From positions 1,116,001 to 1,180,000 of the forward strand of contig NC_090947.1 in NCBI RefSeq assembly GCF_040807025.1: a DNA stretch of 64,000 bases. The letters are read 5' to 3'. A model generated the notes under the pieces. It ran no database searches, was not told the origin of the DNA, and saw nothing but the letters and a program-made list of their open reading frames with translations. This DNA is from Struthio camelus (lineage: Eukaryota > Chordata > Aves > Struthioniformes > Struthionidae). A program made the position numbers and the translations under genes. Shown one piece after another: positions 43,602 through 55,000 of the stretch (position 1 is its first letter; each line of letters starts with the position of its first letter).

Positions 43602-45014
43602 GAGGGGCTCAGAGCTGGGCACAGAGCTCTGCGGAGGCAAATACAGCTGGGAAACACGTGTCCCTGCCTGGGCTTCTTCGGCACCCACCTTGGGAGAGCT
43701 GCTCTGCTCAGGCAGAGCCCCACGTTGTGTCCCCTGGCCCATACCAGTCTCCTCCTGGCTCAGGAGGGGATTTTGCTGGTGGGGCCCAGTCCCCCCAGCT
43801 GGTGACAGAAAGGGCTGACACGGGCCTGGCTGTGCCAGCCACAGCCCCAAGTTCGTCTGTGCTGGGTTGGGTGCAGCAACCAGCCTGCTGCGTATATGGG
43901 GCTCCCCAGGGCTAGGGCAGCCACCTGGACGGCACAGCCTGGGAATGCTCACACAGCACAGCTCGGAGGGGATGGCTGGGATAGGAAAACCCTATGCATG
44001 GGCATCTCCTGACCTCACACATACCTGCATGTTTTTGTGCTCAGAAAGCACCCTATGACACCTTCCTGACTCCAGGGCTGGGGATGTCCTTGCCGTGAGT
44101 CACTTGCTACAAGGTGGTTTTTTTTATTGTGCATGACAAGCCCATTTGCATTGCTCACCGGCCCGGGGAAGGGAGTGGTATCAAATACAGGACAGCATAG
44201 GGGTGTGTAAGTGGGGAAATGGGGGCATGCTACAGGGACAGGATGGGGGGAAACTCTGCCCCACCTGCCTGGAGAAGACAAGATGAGCATCAGGCACCCA
44301 GCCCTTCCTCATGTCTCCGTATGCGCCACAGACCAGAGCCATCTGCATCGCTAGGTCTAACGGCAGCTATTCCCTCCCCTACCCTCACATCATTGCAGCC
44401 CCCTGAGCATGAACCACTCCAGGGGAGCCCCTGCCACCCCCGGCGGTCATCTCTCTGGCGTTAGGAGGGGAGGCATCACCAGCAGGCACCGAGCTGCCTG
44501 TGCAAGGGGAGAGAGTGCCTCGCACAACCCCTTCTGCCCCTCACCTGGCCTGTCCCAACCCCAGATCATGTTTCTCCAGGAGCTGGACTGAAATACAGGG
44601 ACGTCTCGCCAGAACTTCCCGGCGGGCAGCGGCATCACTGCCCGCTCTCACCCCGACACCGGGGCATTTGGCTGAACATTGCTGCCCTGCAGCAGAGCCC
44701 CTGGGCAGGGGCATCAGCCTTTCTCCCTGTCGGTCCCCTCCTGGGGTCCTGGGCTTGTGCCTGGGGCACAGACCAGGGTTCACGGCGGGGACACCTGACT
44801 CACCTCCCATCAGCTGATGCCAGGTGCTAGAAACCACCACCCTTCATCCCATATTTTTATCAGGCCTGGTAGACCTTTGTGCCTGGGCTGGGTGCGGTGT
44901 GTTTACATTTCCCTGTGTGTCCAAGGTGACAGCGAGGCGGCAAGGGGAGCAGGGAGCGGTGAAGCCAGTTTCAGTGCTGTAGGGTGTCAGCCCTGCCCTC
45001 AGGCAGGGCCCACC
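43602..45014. other. Intergenic DNA downstream of FTCD
   Basis: Includes the FTCD 3' UTR, whose end I cannot place because no clear AATAAA is visible close by. No other gene recognised. Confidence 0.45.
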
Positions 45015-45023
45015 TATTTAAAG
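45015..45023 (+). promoter_or_regulatory. Possible TATA box for the PRR13-like gene
   Basis: TATTTAAAG lies upstream of a purine-rich stretch ending in a possible splice donor (GGTAGAG then GTGCGA, near 45096). A noncoding first exon here spliced to the exon at 46380 would fit the gene, but nothing in the sequence proves it. Confidence 0.3.
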
Positions 45024-46397
45024 GGTGCTGGAGGGCTGGTTCTACCACCCCAGGGAGAGCTGTGCTGGCGCTGGGGACGGGCTGCTGCTGGTAGAGGTGC
45101 GATTCGTCTCTGCTCACCAAAGCGGAGGTTTGGATGTTTGCATTTATAGTCAATGGGGCTGAGCAAGTTTGTTGCATTTTTTTTTTTTTTATGTGTGGGG
45201 CGGTGGATTGGGGGGAACTATGCATTATCCTAAGAAAGACATATTGCAGCCATTTGGGGGGGCTGGGACACATTGTTAGGACCCTGCTGTGTTTAGCAGA
45301 CCCTGGTCCAGACCAGGTTGGAGATAGCCCCTGGCTCGGCGACTGAATGCAGAGTGCTTGCTGCAATTGCCTTTGCTGGGTTGGTTTTCTGCAGTTTCGG
45401 GAAGATAAAGTGGCTCCTGAGGGAGTGGTGCACGGCAGAGCTGGGGGGGGCTACGGGGAGCAGCAGGAGCACAGGTGCCTGTCGGTCAGGTCACACTATC
45501 CCCGCGGCTGGGCTGGGCTGGGATGCTGTGCCCCGGCCCCTTGGTGTCTGTGCAGGCAGGGGCTGAGTGCACAGGCTTGTTCACAGCCTGCACGGAGGAC
45601 GTGCTTTGGGCCTGAGCTCGTTTAGTATTTCCTTTAACCTCTTTGGTTGAAGCCACCTGGCCAAGCTTTGCCAGGTGCACAGAGCCAGGGGCAGATGTTG
45701 CTGGGGGATGAGGCTGTCTCCCAGAGGGATAGGGCAGCTGCAAGGACCTGCGGTGAGGTGAGATCCCTGAGGAGAGGAATATTGTCTCTGTGCTTTGGGG
45801 CAGATATTTGGGGCAGATGAGCCAGGTCCTTGCTGCTCCCAGCATGATGACACACCTGTGGTAGGATGTACCATGTGGACAGGGACATACGCCCCAGGAA
45901 GGCAGGAACAGCAATGCCATGGTACACCCTGGGGCTAGATGTCAGACCTGTTTGCACAGCTGGGGCCAGTTAGATCCATTCAGGGATGCATTCAGGGCTG
46001 AGTCAGTGCCCAGCTGGGGTGGGGAGGTGTGTGTGGGGGGGGCGCTCACGGGGATTGGCATGGCCAGGTCCAAAGACCAAAGTGCAGCTAAAAGAGCCAT
46101 GTTCCACCTTAGGACTGCAAAATTCTTTAAACTTTCCAGGCGGTGCAGCTTGTCAGGGTGCAGTATATGGTAAGGCTGCACCCTTGCTGTAGTGCAAGGA
46201 CCAGTGCAGGTGTGTAAGGCAAGAGGCCTGCGTCGCCCAACCCACGCTCTGCAGAGGGCTTGGGAGTGAAGGGAGCCACAGCTGCTCAGGCAAGTGAAGG
46301 GTTCTCATGGGATACCCTGTAGCGCGACCTTGGGTTATGAGAGCGGCCGTTAACCTCTTCCCTTGTCCTTCCCTTCCAGCTTGGAGGCAGCAGGAGG

Positions 46398-48663
46398 ATG
46401 TGGAACCCCAACCAAGGTGAGGGGGCTCAGCAGGGCCTGGGCAGAGCCACAGCCACTGCCTGTGGCCTGTGCCTGTGGCCACTGTCCCTTGTGGCCTGGA
46501 GAGTGGTTTGGTGCAACCTCCACTGGCACCCAAAGGGATTACTGATTACCAAAGGGGGAGGGGGCGTTGTTTGTGACAAGAGGGGGTTAGACTGGGACAA
46601 TTCCTTTGGGTGCAGGGGTACACAAGCTCCCTGCAGCCATCAGCTGTCCAGGGAGAGCCACAGGGTCTGGCTGTGCCTGCAAACGTACGCTCTCTTCTTC
46701 CTAGGAACACCTGGAGGGGTGCCACCACCACAAGCGCAAATTTGCCCGCCTGCCCCTCCAACATACCCTGGGTCCTGCATGCCACCAGGTCCCTATCCCG
46801 GCTACCCTCCGGCACCGTCTGGCCCTCCTGCGGCCCATCCCATGGGACCCCCGGGTGGCTACCCCTGTGGTCCCCCTCCCCCTGGCCCCCATCCACCTGG
46901 ACATCACCCCCATGGCCCCCACCCACCAGGGCATCACCCCCACGGACACCCCCCACCAGGGGTGCAGGTGTGCCCACCATGCCCGCCTGGCTGCCATCAG
47001 AAGCATCATAAGAAGCACAAGAAGAAACACTCGAAGTCCGGCCATAAGCACCATGGGGGCAAGGTAAGGAAGAAGCCGTCCCGCTCTGATCTTCTTCTAT
47101 GGTCACCCCACACATACTGTAGCTCTCTAGTCAGGCTTGGCTGGGCTAGAGATGTTGTGGTGATGTTCTGAAACATGAGCCACGTAATTTCTTGAAGTCA
47201 TTCCAAGTAGCAGGACAGCTCAATACACCAGAGGAGCCCTGTTACATGCACCAGGACTTCCTTCTGCTTACCAGTGGGCCATGCCTTTATAAGGCTCGGT
47301 GTCCTTCATTACAGAAGCAGTTCAGTTCCCTCTTTAGAATCACTACTGTGGAGCCACTTATTGCCCAGAGAATTTCTTTTCCTCTTTTTGTTTTTGAGGA
47401 TTTTTGTTTTGTTTTGTTTTTGAGCATTTTTAAGTGTAAACTTTTCTCCAAAATAACGTAACAATTTCAATAGTCATTGAAAGCATTTCTTTGTTTTCAT
47501 TGCCCAACCTTCAGAGAGCTGGTGTTTGCCTTTCAAAGGTTGGTAAGCAATTTGCTTAAGAATTGGCCATGGACTACTTCTGCATCTAAGACAGAATGTA
47601 AATAGTGCCAGATGTTCATAATCGGATTGTAGCATTAAATACACTTGCTCTAGTGTACATGAAGTACTCTGTTCATTGAATAAGGCCTTCACTACAATGG
47701 GGAACTAGCAGAAGGTACGCTTCATCTGCAGCTGTACAGATTAAAGAGATATGTATCTACAAATACCATGTCAAGCATCTAAAGAATAACCTAGTCTTGC
47801 ACGGCAGAGAAGAAACATGACGTAAAAACCACATCCACATGGAGAGAAGACCCTCCCAAATGCCTCTGGGAGGCCTGCAGAAAGTGCCTTCTCAGTGACC
47901 GGCACCATCTGGCGTAGCTTTGAGTGAGGGATTGCTAAAAAAAAAAAAAAAAAAAAAAAAAAACCCCAGTTCCAATACCAGACAAGCGCTTTTCAAACAA
48001 AGCAAATCATGAGCTCCTCTTGGTGTTTAATGGCTTGGAAAGTTATCTACCTTGATATTTGCCCTCCTTGACAGAAAGCAGAATCCTTTTGGAATTTAAT
48101 TAGCCTGAATAGCCTTTAAAATAATGCTCCCCCTCCCCCTGCCAGCCCTCCCACTGTGCGCCTGTAATTGTATTCTCCAAACACTATGGCAGAAACCACT
48201 GTGGTTTCCAAACGTGAAATGTGGTTGAAGACCAGGAAACTGTAACAGTATCGGAATAAATCTTGTGATCATTTTATTAGAAGCCATTTCATCTTAATGC
48301 TGAGGTAGCCCTGCCAAGATACTGAGATTTATTGTCAGAAGCCTTGATGTTGTGATAAATCACACATACGCTTACCCTCAGCATGGCAGCTGGGCTGTTG
48401 AACTTGTGCTGTCAGCTTACTGTCAGCAAAGACACTTGCAACAGCTCCTGCCAGCGGCTATATTTATTGCATATACCACATTGGGTGGATTGGTAAGAGC
48501 CAAACTATAATTGGCCAGGTACCCAGGGCAAATGTCTAAAACTGTAACACCTATCATGAATGGCATGAAAGAGGGGTATTTGCATGCTATCCTACAATCA
48601 TTCACTCTCTTCCTCCTCCAGCACTCCTCAAGCAGCTCAAGCAGCAGTTCTGACTCTGACTAA
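46398..48663 (+). CDS. PRR13-like proline/histidine-rich protein, 139 aa
   Basis: Three coding exons: 46398-46416 (exon begins at acceptor 46380), 46705-47063 and 48622-48663, all GT-AG with compatible phases. The protein begins MWNPNQG and ends in a basic His/Lys tract (KHHKKHKKKH and GHKHHGGKH) followed by nine Ser and DSD. That is the plan of vertebrate PRR13/TXR1 (start MWNPN, Pro-rich body, KH-rich stretch, poly-Ser-DSD end), human length 148 aa. The middle is Pro/Gly-rich with tandem units such as GPHPPGHHPHG. It is low complexity with no folded domain. PRR13 has been linked to repression of thrombospondin-1 and taxane resistance; whether this copy does so is unknown. Retained introns argue against a retrocopy. 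It is probably a paralogue or relocated orthologue, so no symbol is given. Confidence 0.85.
47938..47963. repeat. Poly(A) run in the second intron of the PRR13-like gene
   Basis: About 25 consecutive A. No retrotransposed sequence is recognised upstream, so I treat it as a homopolymer tract. Confidence 0.7.
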
Positions 48664-50404
48664 AGACGACATCTCCTACCCGCCTAGTGATGAATCAACA
48701 GAAGAAACAAAATACAAAGATGAATGTCCCATGAGGACTATCAGTTTGTTGGTTCTGTTCCTTTTCCCTTTCTCTGTAAACTGGATTTTGCCTGTTGCGT
48801 GATTTTTCTTGTTTTTAGTTTTTAAATTCTGCAGTCTGGAATCAAGGTAAGAACACAACCAGCAATTCCTTCCTCTGACTTTAGCGAGCGCTCCTGTCTG
48901 GATGGGGATTCGCTCTTATACCTCTGCACTTCTCTAAAAACGATCCATGAAGACTGCAGACAACAGCACGAGGAGTATCCTGTGGTGGTTTGCAGTCTGC
49001 TGTTCTGCGTGTGACTATCGCTGTACAATAATGCCAGCTGCCAAAAAAGGATCCCACCTCTTGTTAGAGCTCCTGGAAGTTAATGTGAACTTTTCCATCT
49101 GTGGCAGAAGGGTTGACTGGGGAATTTGGGGGTCCTCACACTGTTAAGCTGTACGGATTGCCATCTTTCATGCCAGGGTAAAAATATGGGTATTTGAAAT
49201 AGAAAAAAATAGAGAGTTCTCTTTCCTAGGCCTCTGAGCCATGATTACAGGACTGTGGCACGCATGTTCAGTGTACAGCCAGGAGAGGTACAAAGCCTAG
49301 TAGTGCTGCTACTATAATTTTGATGCAGAGCTGCTGTATTACTGTTATATTTATCTGTTCTGCCCATTGTTGTGGCTCAAGAAGAGCCTTCCTAATCCTG
49401 TTATGGAGAGGCCTCTGTTATCACCAAAGTCTGATTGTTGGACCCAGCGGCACAAACATCAGCAGCTCACCACATCAAAATGACTTTCCAAAACACATAT
49501 GCAGCCAGTCTCACAGCCGCCTGCCAGGCTTTGACCACCTGTAAGGCCTGCAAGGAACCCCCACGTTTGTGGCTAGTCTTTATGCTACCATGCCTAGTGG
49601 GCTCACTTCATCACTCACGCAGTGTACACCTTGGTGCCCAGCCTACAGGAGCAAGCCTGGTAGAGCTCACCAGTATTCAGGGTCACTGCCTAGATAGTAA
49701 GGGCAGGGTGAAAGAGTGGAGTTGCCCCTGCATGGGGTCAGAGAGCTGGGGAGCAGAATTTGACTCTGAACTACTTAAGGAGATGAGAAACCAGTATCAG
49801 AGCGTAGAGCAAAACACCTCTGCTCTCCTCATGCACAGCACTGGGCCTAGGGAACGTGAAGGTGAAGGACGAGGACACCATCTTTGTCATGCTGAGAGAT
49901 CATGGTCTAGGCGGCACCGCGGGGAAGCAGAAGAACAGGCCTGCAATGGCATTGCACATAGTGGGCAGGCGGGAGAGCTGGAGCAGCCCCATCAGCTCTT
50001 TTGGTTCTTTCTGAACCTCAGCAGTCCCCTCTGAACCCTGTGTTACGGCACTCATCTTAGGCACCGGTGGCCTTGTACTCCATTGGCAAGGAAAGGCAGA
50101 AGCCAAACATTTCCTGAACTCCAGAAATGAGGTGGGTCTGGTGAACTGCTGCCACCTTTGGGAAGATCAAAGCTTCTACTTTTTTCATGGTCATTCCTCA
50201 GAGCATTCCCAAGGCTGGAGCTACAGGCTGAGCCAGACTAACTGCAGACTTCACTCTGACTCCTGTAGAGATGTGCTGATTTACAGAATGGTGCTCTACG
50301 AACTCTAGGAAAACTCAGGCCAGTTCAGTATCAGGAAAATCAGCTGTTCATTTGGAAAAGAACTACAGAAAAAAAAGAGGCTTTTCAGGATAGAGGGAAA
50401 AAAG
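48664..50404. other. 3' UTR of the PRR13-like gene and convergent intergenic DNA
   Basis: Lies between the convergent PRR13-like and COL6A2 genes. No further coding exon recognised. Confidence 0.45.
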
Positions 50405-50418
50405 TTTATTTGTTTATT
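50405..50418 (-). terminator. Two candidate polyadenylation signals for COL6A2 (2C2 form)
   Basis: Two AATAAA hexamers on the minus strand, at 50405-50410 and 50413-50418, about 1 kb after the 2C2 stop codon. Confidence 0.5.
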
Positions 50419-51412
50419 TTTGCAGACAGCACAATTCAAGTTCAATTTGAACTCCATATCTGGGTGGTGTTTGGCAGCTACTGGTTGGAATAAGGCACCG
50501 TGGTTATTTTGAGTACATTATGATGAATAGAGTGAGGTACCTCCATATGCTGCCTGGTATCTTGAGAGATGCTGGCAGCCATGCTAGACCTCTCAGGCCA
50601 GATTTTGGGTACTGTAACAGGTTCTGGTGAAGGTAGCAATGGCAGAAGGAAGCAAAGGAGATATGGCCCACAGGAAAATGAAAAATCTCTAAGCTGCTCT
50701 GTGAAATTTGGGATTGATAGATCCCTGAAAGGAGCATCTGTAGAGAGTTGTAGAAGGCACCAAAACCTCTAAATTAGGCTGATACCCCATCCCATCACTC
50801 CTGGAAAACAGAAACAAACAACCTAGGACAGAGCAAAAAGAAAGAACATTTCTGACCATAGCAAGAAGCACATGATTTGTCAATAAAGTCACCCCTGAGT
50901 GCTCTCTGGGGCCAGAAGTACTGAGAGAAGAAAAAGGATGAGGAAGGGATTGGGAAAAGAGCTTGCTGAAGAACTGGGGATGTCACAAGCATAAAACTCC
51001 TCAAAGGAGGGCAAGGGAGAGCAAGAGTTTCTGAAAATTAGAGATGATCGTTTGTTCGACTGAACTAGAGAGGTTTCCTGTTTCTTTGGTAAGCCCTCCC
51101 AACATTACAGTACGTATACAAAGAAATGGCTTGGCATGTGTAAAGCATTACAGAAGTACTTCGTATGGCTCTGTATCCTGCTTTGACTTTGGTTTTAATT
51201 AGCACCATAAATGTAAGATACATGACTTCATCATGAAAAATCAAATAAGAGCTCTGAATTTTGGCTAGAAAGGAGAACCCAGAGGGCAGCTGTGTACAAA
51301 CTGTTCTGGGTCAGCTCAGAGTTGCTAACAACCATAGAAAGGGAAGAAAATAAAACAAGTAATATCTAGGGTGTGTATACTGGTGAGAAGAGAACATGTG
51401 CACTCCCTTCAA

Positions 51413-52020
51413 TTAACATATCCATCTAATGAACCTGTCAAAGAAGCCGGGCTGGGAGAGGCTGGTATAGTCCTTCTCCCGGAAGATGGCTGCCCGGTCC
51501 CCAAGGCCAAGCTTTAGCAAGACATCCATGTCTACGTCACTCCCAAGAGCCACTACTGTGGGCATGACATCCTGCTTCTTCATGGAGTCAATGGCCTCCT
51601 CAAGGTTCTGGCTTCCTGTGATGCCATCAGTGATGAAGACAAAGGAGAGCTCAGCATTGCGCCGGGCGACTCGTTGCGTATCCCCAGGGCTGCGCACAAT
51701 GTTATTGATGGCATGAATGATAGCTGACCCAATGTTGGAGGATGAATCCAGATACTTGATCTGCGCCAGGGCATTGGAGATTTCAGTCAGGTTGTACGTC
51801 AGTGGGAAGACCACATCCTGCTCTTTCTCACTGCCATACTGCATAAGGGCAATCCGAGCATTCATGTTGTCATTGTCGCTTCTGGCCAGTGTGAGCTGTC
51901 GGGCTACCTCCTCCACAAAGTGGTGGGCCTTCCGGAAATTCTGCTCCCCAATCCTCTCAGAGCCATCGAGCAAGAAGACAACATCAACGGGGCGCTGTGT
52001 GCACTGGGCCACTGCAAGCT
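51413..52020 (-). CDS. COL6A2: COL6A2 last exon 2C2 (second von Willebrand A domain)
   Basis: Phase-1 acceptor at 52021, stop TAA at 51413. It encodes [20 protein letters not shown] through the C2 vWA domain, ending [11 protein letters not shown] exactly as in human. The MIDAS-like motif is DGSER rather than DxSxS, a feature shared with human C2, so metal binding is probably reduced in the whole family. Confidence 0.96.
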
Positions 52021-55000
52021 CTGCAGGAAAGAGAGAGAAACAACAGTCGGGAGTGTAAGAAAGCCTACAAGATAAGGCTGGGGCTTCCCTTGTGCAGTGT
52101 GGGCTGGAATAGCCTCTGTATTTTTGCCTAAAGAAGGATCAGCTGTTGGTGGCTGGTAACAGGATCTTTGCTTCTGATTTCCTCAGCTCTCGGGCACTGG
52201 CTCTTAATCGGCATTAATTCTGAGGCCTATGACAGAGCACCACAAGCATCCAAACCATTAGAAAGATCTGTGCATTTTCTGTGTTTCATCCCTAGAATTA
52301 CATCCACCTTACTGTATTAGAGCCCAGCTCCTTTCTGCAATGGGATGGCTAGAGATTAATGGCAGATGGCATTTGCAAACCTCTCAGTTATATTTTAGAG
52401 TGTGGCTTACTTTTGGAGCAATCCTTCATGCACAGACTTGTTGGTTGGAAGCTGATTTCACACTGCACCAAGATTCGTTTCATCAGTATTTACTAATTCC
52501 TGAAGAGCTTATAAAGGTTGGGTCATGTGGCTGAAAAACAAGACTATACTTTTTAGTGCATCTGTATGTAGTAAAACAGCTTTTGTAACAAATAACAAAG
52601 ACCAATACTTGAATAAAACATGGGGGGAAACTGTTCTTAAGTCATTTTGATCAGCACCTGTCCACAAAGGAGGGATGGAGGCATATAAATATATGCAGTG
52701 ACTGAACTCAAAAAAAAAAAAAGGCAGAAGAAAACACCAATATTTAGCCTCAACTTTTAGTTTTAAGTCATTCTTTTGTCCCCTTGCAGCAGCTGTATTG
52801 CATTTGACATTCTTTTGCATGCATTGTTTCTTTAAGAAACATTTCAATTTCTGCGTTTTTCAATTTTGTTATGAATTTTTTTTATAAGAATTCTTTTGAA
52901 TTTTCTTCTCCGCTGAAAGCAGTAACTAGGAAAATGATTACAACAGCAGCGTTCATTTGTGATGTTCATGCTATGACTGGCCGCTTCCCGAGGTATTCCA
53001 TCATGGTGGTCACAGAACAATAGCCATACTATGCACTGTCAAGCAATTCTATGATGAGGACTCCACAATTGAATCTTGAAAGGGATGAGGTGAAATGATG
53101 GAGCAGACGCCATGTTGTGTTGTATGACTGGCAATCAACAGGAGATTCTGGAGCAGCTTCAACCTGAACATCCATTTCCAGCAAGGGGTAACTTCCATTA
53201 AACAGGTTTCACATTAGGTTGAATCTCAGTGCTATGAACAAGCTGTCTACCTGACAAAGTGCTTTCTCAGTGCTGAATACTGTTATACCAGGGGCTGAAT
53301 TCAGCATGTGGGGTGCTGAAGTAAAGCGTTTTATAATTCCTCATATGATCTGAACAGAACGAATGCCTGTCTAGTGGGAAAGTACAGCTATACACAACAT
53401 ACAACTTGGCAGGTGTGCAGTGCATTGAAAAAGTCACAGGTAACTGCAGGTGACTGATCACAGAATTTGACTCTACTTCCATCTCCATTTATATGGTCGA
53501 CATGCAGTGAAGGGCAAACTTGTAAAATATTTTAAGCAAAATAAATCCATGCGCTCTAGAGACTACTGGGCCAGTGTGCAACATGAATTCAACAGTCTGG
53601 GACTGTGCTCTCAATGCAGCAGAAACCCTGATGTCACAAATTGTTGTACTCTCAGATTATTTGGCACCACTTCTAGCCATGATAGAATAGTAATACATGA
53701 TACAGGAACTTCTAGTACTTTTGGTTCACCCTAATTTGCTGGGCATGGCAAAAGTCCATATTTGCATTTATGTTTCATGTTCACTGACTTTGCAGTCTTG
53801 CATTTCCTCTTAGCCTACACTTTAAGACATATCTATAATGATGCCATGTCTCGAATGGTGCTTACTGTACACTGACTTACTGCTAACAACAGCCTTCTGG
53901 ACTGCCTGTTCTGATTCAAGCAGAAAGCCATCTCCAACTGGAAGCAACGGATATTTCTCCATGAGCTGTGTATAACATCATATTTCCAAATTCAGTTCAA
54001 TACTCCACTCTTTTAAAGCAATAAAGGGATGTACTCACCTCTGACTGACCTTCTTAGAAAAACGTTGTCTAAATGTACATTCATATCATAGTTACCAATG
54101 CACAACCACTGCTACCAGAAGGATATTTTACCTTGGCAATACCTGCACCAGTGAACTTCAGAGCCCTACCTGCTCCGTGTGTGTATCATGTAGCCATGAA
54201 AGGGGAGAAGCGTGCCCCTTTCAACCATGTAATCTGAAATTTAAGTAGGGCTTTCAAAAGAGGAGTGGAAGTGAGGGCTGCATATCATGCCAAAGAAGTG
54301 TTACAGGTCTTTCTCCCCCTGCTACTTGTCTACATGCAGCCAGGTTTCTGGTGATTACAAGCAAGAACTCCCCGCCCCGCCCCTCAAAGGACCTGAAGTG
54401 AGCTTTAAGAGAGCCTAGCTAGGCAGATTGCCGCTTAGAGTGCCACATCACTCCATGAAGCTTCAACCAGAGCATAACGTATGGCTAGCTCTCCATGGAG
54501 CTGCTCTACAGATGTCTGCTGCATGAGTACTCCCCAGAGAAACTCCTCTTACTGCTCATTACTCCTGGATGGAGGGGGCTGCCTTTGAGCCATGTCACAG
54601 ATAAAGCTCCTTTACACATGAGTTATCCCATGAGACCATTAACACAAATGACGGTGCCGCAGCAACGAAACCTCGGGTCCTGTTCCATTCCGTATCACGC
54701 TTTGGTTGCACCCTGCTCTCATTTCGGGGCAGACGTTGACACAAGTGTAGCAAGAGCTGTGAATATGGCAATACCTACAGAAAATATGCTCCTAAGTATG
54801 CCTGCTACCAACAGAGAGAAGAATTTAGGGGAGACAAAAGAGCATTTCATCTTCCAAGGGCCTTGAGATTTTCATCCTTGTCTGCAGATGATCCTAGGAG
54901 ATAAGCCCTCGGATGCACCACCATGAATTAGGCCATCTAATCTCTTCATATCCTGCTTTTAATTGGAGTGCCAATCCCTTTCACGCAGCTTACAGTGAGA

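Noticed and set aside
43029-43952. 307-codon minus-strand frame opposite the last FTCD exons
   Set aside because: Antisense shadow of FTCD exons 13-14 and intron; no family resemblance.
46546-47115. Minus-strand frame opposite the PRR13-like exon
   Set aside because: Antisense of the proline/histidine codon repeats; the plus-strand frame has proper splice sites and a recognisable family plan.
52918-53040. Possible snoRNA around a GTGATG motif in the COL6A2 intron
   Set aside because: No matching D box or terminal stem could be found at a suitable distance.
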